From positions 12,038,183-12,102,182 of the forward strand of contig OZ038468.1 in NCBI GenBank assembly GCA_964036295.1: 64,000 bases of DNA, written 5' to 3'. The position numbers were made by a program, and so were the translations under genes. This DNA comes from Plumapathes pennacea. Lineage: Eukaryota > Cnidaria > Anthozoa > Antipatharia > Myriopathidae. Below, one piece after another: positions 22,719 to 33,951 of this stretch; the stretch's first letter is position 1, and each line of letters begins with the position of its first letter. The notes under the pieces were generated by a model. It saw only the letters and a program-made list of their open reading frames with translations, was not told the origin of the DNA and did no database searches.

Positions 22719-25700
22719 TAATAATAGTAATAATGATAATAATAATATTAATTCTGAAGATAATCAGTTCTCCGATAATTACATTACTAGGTAATAACAA
22801 TATTTTTGTGAAGTGACAACTACAGGACAGTAACCTACAATTTACGAAAGCTGATGACAGAAAGCAAGTAAAAACCAACAAAACAAAGCAAAACCAATGT
22901 CTACTGACCTCATGACATCACCAGCATGCCCATGAAAACTCTGCAGTAGCTGTCCTGACTCTACGTCCCAGAGGCCACAAGTAGAGTCGCCACTGCCAGT
23001 GAGTATCTAAAGATAAGAGATTGGATCAGGACCAGTTTCTGTTTCTGGCTCACAGATGTGTAAGTGTAGCATCATCTAGAAGACATTGGTGTCCAAAATT
23101 GGGTAACTATTAATACTCACTCACTAACCAAGTCACAAAGAACCAAAGATGGTGACCCATCTTGGAAAATAATATTTTCAGAGCGTAAGTGTTTGTGATG
23201 AAAAACAATCTCTGAGTCGATAACTGCAGGTCTTATGTCTTTTTTCAGGGTCTTATTATCATCGCTGTTTTCTGAGCTGTAGACTTATAGTTCTCACCTG
23301 TTGATTTGACTTGGTGAATGTGCAGCATGAAAGGTAACTGGTGTGCATAGCAACAGTGTGCTTCTTTGCTGCATGCTCTTCATTAAGACTCACTTTAAAT
23401 GTTGAACACTTGTTGTCGAGGCCCCTGTTGCAAAAAGGAATGGTATACATGTATGTGACGATCAAGTGAGGATTAACTATAATGAATGGGACAGTCAATA
23501 TGTGAATAATATAAATCTGTAACATTTCTGTATCATAATCTGTAATATTTATACTGTATCAGGTTGCAGTCTCTATAATATGTCTGATCAGTCAACAGGA
23601 AGTTCATTTCATAAAAAGTCACAATTTTCACTTTTTCAATCATTGAATTGAACATTTTATTTTTCATTTGAAGCAGATGATCTGAGCAAACTTCAGACTT
23701 CACATAATAAATCAACAGCATTCATTCAGTTATGAAAAAATCGTATTATTGAACAAGAAATATGTTGCAACTGTAATTGCTATAAATTGTACTCAGTTTA
23801 TAGTAAGGGATTATATTCATAATATTTATAGATCAAGAATATTACTAACCCACAGGCTATCATGCCTCCTGTTGGAGAATATGCACAAGCCATGACCCAT
23901 GTGGTTGACATGGAAATAGCATGCTCCTGGGATAAAAAGTCAAGTCCATATAGTTATAATCACTTCTGTTAACAGCATACAACAGCACTGATCGCTGGTA
24001 TTGACTTTCAAGATTTCTCTGTTTGACACTAATTAATTCAGTCTGTGGCAAACATGTGCTCTGGTCGCAATGCCTGAATTGGAGGAGGGGGCGAGGGGGG
24101 GGAGGGGGGGGGGGGTGGTGGTGTTTGCCACCCAGCATTCAAACCAAAATAGGCTTTTCCACACATCCTTTTCGAGACCTGTCCCTCACTACTTGTGGTT
24201 GCATACACCCCTGTCAAAATCCTGTCCTATAGTTGCATTCCACTTGCCAAATGCTTCAATCTATAATTTAATTAAGAACTTGGAGCTGTGGGATAAAACT
24301 ATTTAATGGACAAGGACTTAGACAAGAAGCCACATCAATTTACCTTATTTGTTGTGAATGCATCCCACACTATCACTTTACCATCCTGTAAAACAAAATA
24401 ATAATAAAAATGTAATGCTTTGATACCAACCCTTAGGTTGTGTTCGATTGGCTCTATTTGATCGGAATTGCACTGCTGATCGGAATAGCTTGTTTCTCAA
24501 CATTTTTTATCTAGTAAACATTTGTGTACCCTGGGTTCCAGAGGTTTCTCGCTCTCGGAAAATCCAGGCTGTGCGGCCGCATAGAGCGGGGGCTGAAATT
24601 ATGGGGGGCTGGGGGCGAGGCCGCCCGTGATTTCGGCCCCAGCTCTATGCGGCCGCGCAGCCCGGATTTTCTGAGAGCGAGAAACCTCTGGAACCCAGGG
24701 TAATATTTGTGCATAGTGCAATGAGACATATCAGAAGCTGTTTAAAGTGCAAGCATGAACTAACTAAAGGTTTTTACAGTTGTAAAACAATGGCAAACAA
24801 AATCTCTCCCAGAATTTAGACCCAATCAAATGCAGCCTTGTATAGATTACAAAGTGACCCACATTCTTAGTGACTCACTTGCTACAGTATGTATAGTATA
24901 TTTTGGGAACCTGGGGATTTTGTCAAGCCAAATTGCAAGATGCACGGCTACAACTGGAATTGATTAGGAAAGCTCCTTGGGAGGATTTAGGGTCCAGACC
25001 ATGGATGAGGTGTACCTGTGAACTGCTGACCATGTGCCTTCTATCCATTGACCAATCTAAACTCAACACTTTACCCTGGTGGCCTTTTAAGATGCGCCGC
25101 ACTTTCATCTGGGTACCACTGAGACTCTCGATCCTTTTTGATACATCTTTTACTGCAATTGTTGTTTTAGAAAATGTGGTGAAAAAAGAACCTACACCTC
25201 CTGAGAATCTTAGTCCAGACTCCCCTCCCCTTTCAGTGGTTATGCTTGAAATTTATCTTTTAACTCCCATGTTTGTAACTTATACACCGAAAAAAGAGCA
25301 AAATATAGGTCATTCTCCCTTGGAATTTCCTTTTTTAATTTTACACTCTGAAACGACTTGGGAACTCAAACTTTAAGCATTTAGCATTCCCACATCACAT
25401 GTTACTAGATTTCTCATACGATATAAAACGGATACATTGGGTCGGGCAATATAGCACAACAAGTACGAACAGGAGATACATTTAGAAACCGAAACTTCCT
25501 ACCAAATGACATTAGTCCTGTAAAATTAAGTGACAAAGAAACATAGACTCCGTGAGCAAGGAGGCAATCAAATAACAAAGAGATCGCAAAAAGATTTCAA
25601 TACAGCAAAAGAGTCATTTAGTCCGAAAGGTGGGCCAATAAATATCAGAACAAGACCATTTTTATCGCACGATGGATTTATCACCGATCGCAAGAAACAT

Positions 25701-25823
25701 CTCCACCAGTTACTCACATGTTAGATCATTGTATTTTTTCTTCTCTTCCTCTATCCTGGCCTTTAGTTGCTCGGCTTCTCTGCAAAGAGTAGCAAGGCTC
25801 TCTTCTGAAGTTGCGGCCGCCAT
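20038..25823 (-). CDS. GNB5: Guanine nucleotide-binding protein subunit beta-5
   Basis: Gbeta5 is the divergent beta subunit that pairs with the GGL domain of R7-family RGS proteins and speeds termination of Gi/o signalling. Thirteen exons join with matched phase: 25718-25823, 25016-25152, 24344-24385, 23850-23926, 23298-23424, 22909-23006, 22535-22580, 22114-22205, 21950-21998, 21497-21593, 21319-21377, 20741-20848 and 20038-20049. The product is 349 residues (human short form about 353). It has an N-terminal helix ([17 protein letters not shown]) then seven WD40 blades: [109 protein letters not shown] and GSWDNTLR. The final exon is 12 nt and encodes Ile-Trp-Ala-stop after a long pyrimidine-rich acceptor. 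The AVAMH-type and DLRAD blocks distinguish Gbeta5 from Gbeta1-4. Confidence 0.95.
20888..21112. repeat. TTAA-type MITE copy in GNB5 intron 11
   Basis: It carries the family words AAGCTCAAAATGCAGATTCTC, GATAGTTCAATCAGCTTTCA and GAAAATTGAAGTTGATCACTC. The terminal CCCTTT/AAAGGG ends are degenerate. It is a nearly complete interior, useful as the reference for the interrupted copies at 1338 and 2980. Confidence 0.65.
22663..22750. repeat. (AAT)n microsatellite in GNB5 intron 6
   Basis: About 20 tandem AAT/TAA trinucleotides with a few interruptions (GATAAT, AGTAAT). Confidence 0.9.
24435..24838. repeat. GTGCGTTCGATTGG-family MITE split by a hairpin element
   Basis: TTGTGTTCGATTGGCTCTAT at the left and TAGACCCAATCAAATGCAGC at the right are the two ends of the family also seen at 3641. 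The words CAGAAGCTGTTTAAAGTGCAAG correspond to the interior of that copy. The hairpin at 24527-24704 interrupts it. Located in GNB5 intron 2. Confidence 0.55.
24527..24704. repeat. Long hairpin element with 7-bp duplication
   Basis: TACCCTGGGTTCCAGAGGTT at the left is mirrored by AACCTCTGGAACCCAGGGTA, and pairing continues through GCGGCCGCATAGAGC to near the centre. ATTTGTG occurs at 24520-24526 and 24705-24711, a likely target-site duplication of about hAT length. It is far more GC-rich than its surroundings. Confidence 0.75.
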
Positions 25824-25970
25824 CTTGCCCAGTCATCATATCCCATAATATCCTCGGATGTAAACATTGCGCGTTGCGCCTGCGCATGCTCTGTTAGTTG
25901 TTATGGCAACAGGACACTGGTGTTGTTCGATTCATTCGAGAGCGCCAACATTGTTCTATCGAGTTTCAAG
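25824..25970. promoter_or_regulatory. 147-bp head-to-head promoter of GNB5 and SPAG8-like gene
   Basis: The gap holds TGCGCATGC (25881-25889), close to an NRF1 site, and the near-palindrome GTTGTTATGGCAAC (25897-25910), which fits the RFX X-box pattern. The GNB5 start lies in AAGATGGCGGC, a YY1-like context. There is no TATA box. The X-box is about 60 bp upstream of the SPAG8-like start codon. Confidence 0.65.
25897..25910. promoter_or_regulatory. Candidate RFX X-box
   Basis: GTTGTTATGGCAAC fits the imperfect inverted repeat bound by RFX factors, which drive ciliary genes across animals. Placement just upstream of a ciliary or sperm microtubule gene supports function. Binding itself is inferred. 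Confidence 0.6.
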
Positions 25971-28187
25971 ATGACTACTGAAAGCTTAAGTGCACTGAGG
26001 CACAATAATTCTGGTGGGAAGACCTTGCTTGACAACTGGGTCGAAGAGGTATGTGTCAAATTAGAATTCAGGACACATTTCTTGTTCGTTTTGCACTCGC
26101 TGTTTTGCACTCGCTGTTCTAGACTCGCCAGCCTGTATTTGTACTTTTGTTTAGTCCTTTCTTTGACTGATTTTGCACTGCTAACCCCTAAAAGAAAGTG
26201 TTTTAAAACGGAGAGATGTATATTAAACTGCAGTACTCAATGGAAAAATATGAAATTATTTTTAATTTACTTTGTTTATGTATGTCTTTAATACATCTTT
26301 AATTTAACTGATGGTAAACCTTGTTTGCAGAGACAGTGTAAATCTTTTGATGATGACAGGGCCAGCATTAAGGAGCTTCACAAGTTTGGCCACAAGGTAT
26401 AGAACATTTCCATATCCCTTGATGCCTTTGGGGCCCATTGACATATTCACCAGGGCCCGGTTGTTCAAATCGCGGATAGCGCTATCCACTGAATAAATCT
26501 TTATCCTGTTGACTGAATTAGGCTTAATCTGGATAGCAATTTATCTGGGCCTGGTTGTTCAAAGAGTGGATAGTGCTATTCGTCTGATGAATTGCTATCC
26601 AGCGGATAGTATTAACCATTAAGCGTAATTCAGTCAACTGGATAAGTATTCATCCAGTGGATAGCGCTATCCGCGCTTCGAACAACCGGGCCCAGTTCTC
26701 CTGAGTTCTACAGCTATGTCCATATACATTTCCTTGTCACTCACTGTAGTGATGTTGGCCCACTCTGCTCACTTTTTTCCAAGCTCCCACACTAACGTCC
26801 AAATTTTGGACTGTCCCCCCACCCCCCATTATCTCTATACAATAATACCCTAAGCAACCGCTGGCCCGGCTCATAATGTGTGTGGTTTAGATTTCTAATG
26901 CAACAAATGATCACATACATATTTTACTGGGGTCCCACTAGTAACAGTATATTTTGTAATTGCTCTATCAACCTTACTTGACACCATATTATGGTATTTT
27001 CATTACGTACATGTACGAAACCAATATTTATTTGTCTCCTGTGGTGGAGCTGTGCTAGATAAAGCCTATTATAAAAATTGTTTACCTTGCAGGGAATTTT
27101 AACCACCGATCTAAATGCCAAGGCAGAGAGTTTGTCTACTGTTCGAGACTCATACAGAAGACCCAACCTTTCAGGTGTTCGACAAGTGGGCCAGAGACAT
27201 GAACGCCTCCGGCAGGAACTCTTTGAAAAAGTCAGGTCAGTTATTTCCAGTGTTTTTTTCTTAGCTTCTAAATTGTATTAACCAATAATTTCTGCAAGTT
27301 TCAAGTACAAAACCTACCCTTGCCCCCTCCCCCCCCCCCCCCCCCATGTCAGCCATCTTCTCCACTCCTACTCCTTCCCCCGTCTTCTTAGCATTAGCTG
27401 CATAGACTGATCCTCTCTTGTGTTTCCAGTGCTGAGGTCCATGAAGAGTTCAACCCCCCTCCCCCACCAATGGAGTACATTTCAACCACGACACAAGACT
27501 TCTCAAAAGGTTGGAAGCAGCAGTATTTCTTTTATAATTTGTTGATTTATCAAGAACTATTAATGCTGTCCATTAATCACAGTTTTTGTAAGAATGCACA
27601 GGGTATTCAAGTTTAAAGTTCTGCATTATTTTCTAATACTCAACTGTTACATTGCAGAATTCACACCAATAGTAAAAGAACCAACAATGGTAAGTAGAAA
27701 GTATGCTCTCTTCAAGTTGCTGCTCAATTTCCTAAAACTTTGCATTTCCCTTCTGTACCTGTACTGTACTGTACTTTTTTTTCTTTTTTTCTCTCACCTA
27801 ACATGACATCCTACTTTGTCTCACTGTACAGGAACACAATCTCAATGAACAACCAGCAACTTTCTGGCTCGAAAGAAAAACAGAAATCCATGTAAGTTTG
27901 TCAGTGTTTGTAAATATTGTAGTCTACTGTAGGATATAGATTGCTTTGGTTGGAGTTAATACTGGAAAATTAATTCTTGCTAAATCACTCATACATAAAT
28001 GATGTATTCTTGGGTAGCTAGAAGAATATTATAACTTAAATTAACATACTGTACATGTATTTGCACTTTTCAGGGGGTTTCACAGACAAGAACAAAGGAT
28101 ACACCATTCAGAAAGAATGCTGCATTCAGCACACCAATAGAGGAATACACAGATGCACCCAAACCTGGGGAAGAGTGGAAATTCTAA
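25971..28187 (+). CDS. SPAG8: SPAG8-like ciliary/sperm microtubule-associated protein
   Basis: SPAG8 is a sperm and motile-cilium protein reported among the microtubule inner proteins of axonemal doublets. Seven exons join in phase: 25971-26048, 26331-26396, 27093-27235, 27430-27509, 27658-27689, 27832-27891 and 28074-28187 (TAA), giving 190 residues. Human SPAG8 is much longer because of an N-terminal low-complexity region absent here. Shared blocks in order: LLDNWVEER, FGHKGILTTDL, STVRDSYRRP, RHERLRQELFEKV, EYISTTTQDFSKEF, LNEQPATFWLERK, and GVSQTRTKDTPFRKNAAFST followed by P. The last block is the most diagnostic. The intron at 26397-27092 contains a nested palindromic repeat. The RFX-type X-box upstream fits the ciliary assignment. 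Confidence 0.85.
26453..26693. repeat. Palindromic GGGCCC-ended element (SPAG8-like intron 2)
   Basis: GGGCCCGGTTGTTCAAATCG at the left is mirrored by CGAACAACCGGGCCC at the right, and GGATAGCGCTATCC words pair inside. A second left-type end, GGGCCTGGTTGTTCAAAG, lies at 26547, indicating a tandem or nested copy. It resembles the element at 44894-45134 in its ends. Confidence 0.65.
26846..26970. repeat. Internally deleted copy of the 10440-10985 repeat
   Basis: CTAAGCAACCGCTGGCCCGG and ATTTTACTGGGGTCCCACTA occur about 60 bp apart here and about 490 bp apart in SSR2 intron 3. Confidence 0.45.
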
Positions 28188-29145
28188 TACTGACAGTTCA
28201 AACTTTCTACAATCATAAAATACAAGGAAAGGTTGGAATCCAAGGGAATGAACTTTTATCCCAGAACACTTGAAGTCACTACAATATTGATCAGTCTCAA
28301 ATTATTTTATTATCTGACATTCAGTGCTACTGTAGCCTAAGAATTATTACAAAGTGAGTAAAGCCTAGATACAGTATTGCAAAACTCAGCAATACAGTAC
28401 TCATCAAGGAAATTTTCTTTTTACCCAAACAGTCCTGTTGAGGTGTCACCAAAAAGGGAAGGAAATTGTTTACTATATATTTTTCATCTCACACACAAAA
28501 TGTCCAGCTAATGGTCAGCTTTGTTTTTTTATCATTACCATAATCTATTAATTTTGTGTTTACAGTGGAAAATTAAACAGAGAAAACTACATGTAACCCA
28601 CTCTTAGATTTCACACATTAGTAAAATCCAGTGAAATTCACCACAGCCAGTTCACTAAGAAAAATGAGCTTAGGACTCCATGTCTGTACAGTTTCTTTAA
28701 TCAGTCAGTAAATAAAGAAACAGGTAAAATAAAAAAAATATCTGCGAAGGTGGGTTTACATATAATTTAGTTTTGGTTGAAAGTCTTCAAATGAATGTCA
28801 AGAAACGGATGTTGGGTTTGTGGATTTTTGAATGCTCATGTGTGCATAATGTACACTACAATATACTACTGTATCTGGGTGAATTTTTACTCCGTCTACC
28901 AGGTGTGATCATTAAGTGGCCTACCAGAATACCTCCACCCACCGGAATATCTTCACCTCAACAATATTGCATGTTAGTGTAAAGTGGCTTATTACCCTCT
29001 TGAGCTTATATCATGAAAAAAACTTTTGAGGTTTTGATTTACAGTTTTCCTTGGGCAGTTGTGATCTAAACTGTGTTGTAGTATACTTTAAGAAGGTTGT
29101 ATGTGTCACATTGTGTAAGTTGGCTTTTAATACCATTACAAATTT
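28188..29145. other. Convergent spacer between SPAG8-like and MPHOSPH10 genes
   Basis: AT-rich 3' flank shared by two tail-to-tail genes. AATAAA at 28711-28716 could end the SPAG8-like transcript. No other gene or repeat was recognised. Confidence 0.55.
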
Positions 29146-32100
29146 CTACAACTTCAGTCGAGGGGCACTCACCCCTTCCCCCTTTGCTTTCCTCTTCTTC
29201 GAGTCCATCTTTGTTTTGAGCTGTTCTTTGACTTCGTCCTGCAGACGTGAAAAAAATGCGGAGGATGTTGCCAAATCTCTACCCCTGCTACTCCCTTCCT
29301 TCATAATAGACACGTTTCCTGATCCAGATTTGGTTTCCTTTTCAAGTTTCTCCATCGCAGCCTGTTTGGAATGCTTATTGCCCAGGCCTGGGTTAGCTTT
29401 TGCAATCAATTTCTTGCGTTTTTCTTTCTCCTTGGCTCGCATTCGCTGCTTCTTTTTCTTCAGCCTTCGGTCATGCTTTCTATCCGTTGCAGTTTTCTCA
29501 GTATCTCCCTTCACCTCGGGTGTTTTCTCTTGAATTTCTTCTGGAGCCAGCAACATAGCATCACTCACAGCAACTGGAGCGACTTCTTCCATCGATATTG
29601 CAGGGGCATTTGTGACAACCTTCAATTCTGGTTTTACCTGAAAAAATAACACAATATGTGATGTAGTACGTACAAAACTTTACAGAGTGCAGTGATTTCA
29701 TTTGTCAAGAAGGCAGACTTTAACAACAGTATAAATCGGTGTTGTTTTATGATATAATTAAAAATGATCAAACTTACTGGTTTGGGAGTAAAGTGGAAAT
29801 TTGACAAAGCATCCAACTTCACAAAGAGTTTTGACATCAAAACCTTGATTTCTTTGTGCTCCTCACTCTCCTTTTCCTCTGTGTCATTCTGAAAAGACAA
29901 CAAAATGAATGAATGATTATTGGCCATCGAATGAAACAGCCTTGTACAGTAGATGGGTGAAAGAATAAGGATCTGAGTATGTTACTGTACTTTGTATGCA
30001 TCGATTAATTCCTGTTGTCAGAATAAACTCCCCCAGGCAACCCCTGTGATTTGTCAGACCTGGGAGCAGGGAATTTGCATGGCGATCATAAATTTAAATA
30101 TAATAGAAAGAGAACTGAGAGAGAGGTTGAAGTTACCAGTTTTCTTTTCTTGCCCAGGGATGTAGCCACTTTTAAAAGTTGGTTGGATTGGCCAGGGAGA
30201 AGGGGAGATGGTAACAGCTAGAATATTAGTGATTGATGCACTATCAATACAAAGTGCAACCATAAGTTACAGTGACAGGAGTGTATTTCCTTTCTTGCCA
30301 AGATTTTTCAGGTGAGAACCCTTTTACCTGTGTTTGTTTCAGGTATTCTTGTTCATAAATTTGGCTGAGGCTGAGTTTGCTCTTCTCTTGATCCAGTGGT
30401 TTCCTTTTCTTGTATTCATATGGTTCCATTGCAGGTTTAGTTTTCCGTTCAACATCATCCCAAGCCTGTGCCAACAGGGAATTTATCAGCACTTTCTTAA
30501 CCCTTTCATTCCCAAGCTCAAAATACAGATTCTCACAACTTTTTAGTAGCAAAATGTATGAGTAATGTAGTGAGAATTGTATCATATGTTTCTAGTGAGA
30601 AATGGAAGGAGAAAATCAAAGTGGATGACTATTGGTAGTAAAAGGGTTAATGTGAAAGACTGTATAGAATTTACAACAAAAGTTGTTACTGAAAGAATGA
30701 CTGTGAATGATCTCCAAGCAGGAATAAATGTATAAACTAAAAAGTGTTGATCACTACACCTCATCTTTGATCCTCTGCTTCACAATACTTTCAAGATCCT
30801 TAGTTGATTCCTCAGTTATTGCAGGTGCTACAAAATAACATTTTAAAAATGTTTAACAAAGAATATATTGCATATAATTACCGTTGTCATCATCATTACC
30901 ACCACTTCAACATCACCAGTCATGATTATACTTTTACTCCTAAGATTGATCAACTTAAATTTTCTCTTTCAGTTTCTTACCAGAGATATATGACATAGTA
31001 TGGAGAATTTGCTGCTTGATAGTTCCAACTCAGATGAAAGCTGATTGGCCTATGAAATCTCACTTATCATTCATACATATTCTTCTTAACTAGTTAGGAG
31101 AATTTGTATTCTGATTGATGGCATAAGCAACAAGCAGACCATATTGCTCTGTCAGCATCGGCTAGGGCCCAGACCCCACAAAGCATAATGGAGAAGACTA
31201 TACCCAATAATTATTGGTTTGAGTCTAACTTTGCCTGAACTCCTGAGTATTCAAGTCGCCATAAAACATCAGTCATCTTCTCATTTCCCTGATCAACACC
31301 TTTCTTTACCTGCTACTGTAGTGTGGTCAAACTCCAAGTCCTCAGCCAGAAGACTATTCAGTGGTCGTACTTTACTGGTTGTTTCACCAGACATTTGCCA
31401 GGGCTTTGTAGAAAGATTGGCCTTCTCCAGTTTCTCAATCTTCTGCTTCAACTACAACAGCAACACAAAAGACAATTTTTTTTAGACTGATTGTACAGTA
31501 GGCAGATGTTCTCACATGGGGGCCAGATTGTCTTAGGGGGATTGTTAGATTACTGTGTGTTTAAGCCTCTGAGTGCAGAGATTAGCTTGAAGCCTGAGTG
31601 AGCATTAAAAACAGGAATAAATACATGCCAACTACTATTTTTAGTGGCAAATGGTTTGAACCCAGGAGTGTGAACTTAATAAATTTCCACTGGTTTGCCA
31701 TGGTGTGGACTCTTATTTACCACGATTTACGTCATCACATGGTGAAAATGTTGTGGACTCACGAGGCGCTTTGCCGAGTGAGTCCACAACAAATTTTGAC
31801 CTTGTGATGGTGTAAATCATGGTAAATAAGAGTCCACACCACGGCAAACCAGTGGAAATTTGTTTTTTACCACACTATTTAGAAATATACAGGAACATTT
31901 TGCTGTATTTCGTTGCAAAACGTGACATGCTGGCGTCAGCTGGCATCACATCGTTGTCTGGACTCTTATTTACCACAGTTAATCGACCAATCAGAGAGCG
32001 AGAAACTAGTGTGTTGTGGTAAAAAGTAGGTTGGTTGTGATCGTCCGGGTTAGAGTAGTCTCCAGGAAGACAGTTGTTGGTGATTGACATTTCAACTCCG

Positions 32101-33741
32101 AGTGGAAGTCATCTTCAGAGTCAAGTGAAAAGATTTGTCAGATGGCAGTATTTATGTCTTTGGTCATTGAAGTGATTGACTCTGAAGATGACTTCCTGGA
32201 GACCACTCGAACCCAGACGATCATGACCAACCTACTACTATTTTTAGTGTTACCTTTTGCTGGTTTTTCTCAAATGTTGATGTTCCTTTAGTGTCTACTG
32301 TGATGACCTTGTTATCATTTTTATCTTCTACATCATCGATGTGTTCCTCTGAGTCACTGGCTGCTTCATTAACATCCTCTTCCATCTTATCCTCTTCATT
32401 ATCATTTTCTCCACCCCCTTCCCTTTCCTCACTCTCTCTCTCCTCCTCTTCTTTCTCTCTTTGCTTCTTTTTCCTTTGCTTGGTCTCCTCCTCTTCAGGT
32501 GGATCAAAGAAGTCTGCGTACTTTAATTCTCCAGCACCTTTTACTTTTGAATGTGATCTCTTTGGCAGTATGTTTCTGAAATGGATGAATAAGAGTTAAC
32601 TCAGTGTAACAAAGTGAGAATTTGTACAACATGAGGTAAGGTGTGTTACCATCAATTCTCTGAAAAGTCTGAGCAGAGCAAGGATACACAGTATTTTCTG
32701 AAGTACAGTAAATTATGTGTACCTAAAAATCACCCAGCCCAGCCCAACCCTCTCATTTTCCAGGATTCTGCCAACATGAGAAAGAGAATGTAATTTTGCA
32801 GCCATGATTAACAAAAAACAACCTGGGAGGGGAGGGAGGGGGGATGACTGATGCATAATGATGCCCAAGTGACTGAGGAATCTGTAAGCGGATTCAACTA
32901 CTGCAGTGCCATATGGTATAAAGTAACCACAAAAGTTAAGTATGATATTATACCTCCCCATCAACTTGGCTGTGGTATCAACAGCATTATCCCAGTCTTC
33001 ATTATCGTCCTCTTCATCTTCACTGTCAATATCAGCAAATAAATCAATTGAATCATTGTCACCATCATCATCCTCATCACTGTTTTCTGAAACCGCCTTT
33101 TTTCCCGCTCGAGCTTGTTCATATTTACGGTCCTCCTTGTCCAAAAATTCTAACATATCTGCCAGTTTAAAGAATTTATCATCAACCACCGATCTTTGCT
33201 TTGATTTCTGGTTAGAACGGCGTGTGATTTCTTCATCTAAACCTTCATCAGTGTTACTCTGTTCGGCAGTATTTTTTTCTGCGGAAGAAAATTCTTGATC
33301 ACTCTCAACTGGCTTATCGCCTGTGACTTCGTTTTCCTGTAATCGTTGTCGCTTATTCTTGAGGGATCCATTATTTGTGCCGTTTGATGCCGAAACTTTG
33401 TTCACAACATTTTGCTTTAAAACAGTGATTTTCCTCTTTTTACCCTCCACGCCACGCACTTCTGTTGCCAAAGTCGCCAAAACTGGTTCGTTTTGCAGCT
33501 CTATCTCCTGCCAAATCTGTTCATCGTCAAAGTCTTCGATCAACAGTTTCTGAAGAGGGCACGTGTTTATGCACCGACTTCCCTCCGGCTCATTGCGCTT
33601 CGCAAAATCAAACAATGCTTTAACAACGTGCGCTGTATCCCTTGGTAGATCAGCTGAAGGGTTCAAATAAACCTCGGGGCCGTTTGCAAAAGCTTGAAAC
33701 GTGGAAATAATGGTCTTCAACACTTTATTCTCGGCCGCCAT
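29146..33741 (-). CDS. MPHOSPH10: U3 small nucleolar ribonucleoprotein MPP10
   Basis: Mpp10 is a nucleolar U3 snoRNP/SSU processome protein that, with Imp3 and Imp4, supports 18S pre-rRNA cleavage. Seven exons join in phase: 32954-33741, 32254-32575, 31310-31451, 30760-30827, 30328-30465, 29778-29888 and 29146-29637, giving 686 residues (human about 681). The N-terminus is [19 protein letters not shown]. Acidic tracts include [16 protein letters not shown]. The conserved centre reads [19 protein letters not shown](A)[10 protein letters not shown], then [31 protein letters not shown], then [20 protein letters not shown] and [14 protein letters not shown], then [17 protein letters not shown]. 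The last exon is basic ([20 protein letters not shown]). It is head-to-head with the APBA gene. A composite repeat ends only a few bases from the exon 2 donor. Confidence 0.95.
30501..30646. repeat. TTAA-flanked piggyBac-like MITE (shortened copy)
   Basis: CCCTTTCATTCCCAAGCTCA at the left and a right end of AGTAAAAGGG are each bordered by TTAA (30497-30500 and 30647-30650). It is 146 bp and lacks the central part present at 51553-51750. Located in MPHOSPH10 intron 4-5. Confidence 0.75.
31631..32249. repeat. Composite insertion flanked by 16-bp direct repeats
   Basis: ACTACTATTTTTAGTG occurs exactly at 31631-31646 and 32234-32249. Between them lies an element starting GGCAAATGGTTTGAACCC and ending GATCATGACCAACC, related to 36140-36510. 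It is interrupted at 31680-32025 by a second palindromic element. The long flanking duplication suggests a retroposed outer element. GGTTTGAACCC resembles a tRNA-type B box, but a full tRNA-like head is not visible. Confidence 0.65.
31680..32025. repeat. Palindromic element, copy 1 (inside composite insertion)
   Basis: The left arm AAATTTCCACTGGTTTGCC is mirrored near 31850 (GGCAAACCAGTGGAAATTT), and the unit ends GTTGTGGTAAAAA. An opposite-orientation copy is at 45421-45762. Confidence 0.7.
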
Positions 33742-33951
33742 GTTGGATTTTTCAATCAGCCAGCAGACTAGGAACTAGTGTAAAGAGTTCGGGATCCGTC
33801 GGAAGATATCGGAAAGCGTCGGAACTGGAAACCAGTGCTCTCGTCGCGTGACGGCCATGAGGATACCATCATGGCGGATGGTGACTGATTGAAAAAAAAA
33901 TTGCCATTATAACAGGCAGACTATCCCAAGTGAGGTGAATTACAGAAGAAC
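33742..33951. promoter_or_regulatory. Head-to-head promoter region of MPHOSPH10, possibly shared with APBA
   Basis: The MPHOSPH10 start lies in AACATGGCGGCC, a YY1-like context. On the plus strand, a stretch ending AGAAGAACAG at 33951 is followed by GTGAGC, a good splice donor. This could be a 5' UTR exon of APBA joined to the acceptor at about 35928 (TTTGCATTAG). The UTR exon is an inference. Confidence 0.4.

Noticed and set aside
29051-29649. Plus-strand frames of 160 and 92 codons
   Set aside because: They are antisense to the Lys/Glu-rich last exon of MPHOSPH10, giving the typical Leu/Phe/Ser-rich shadow.
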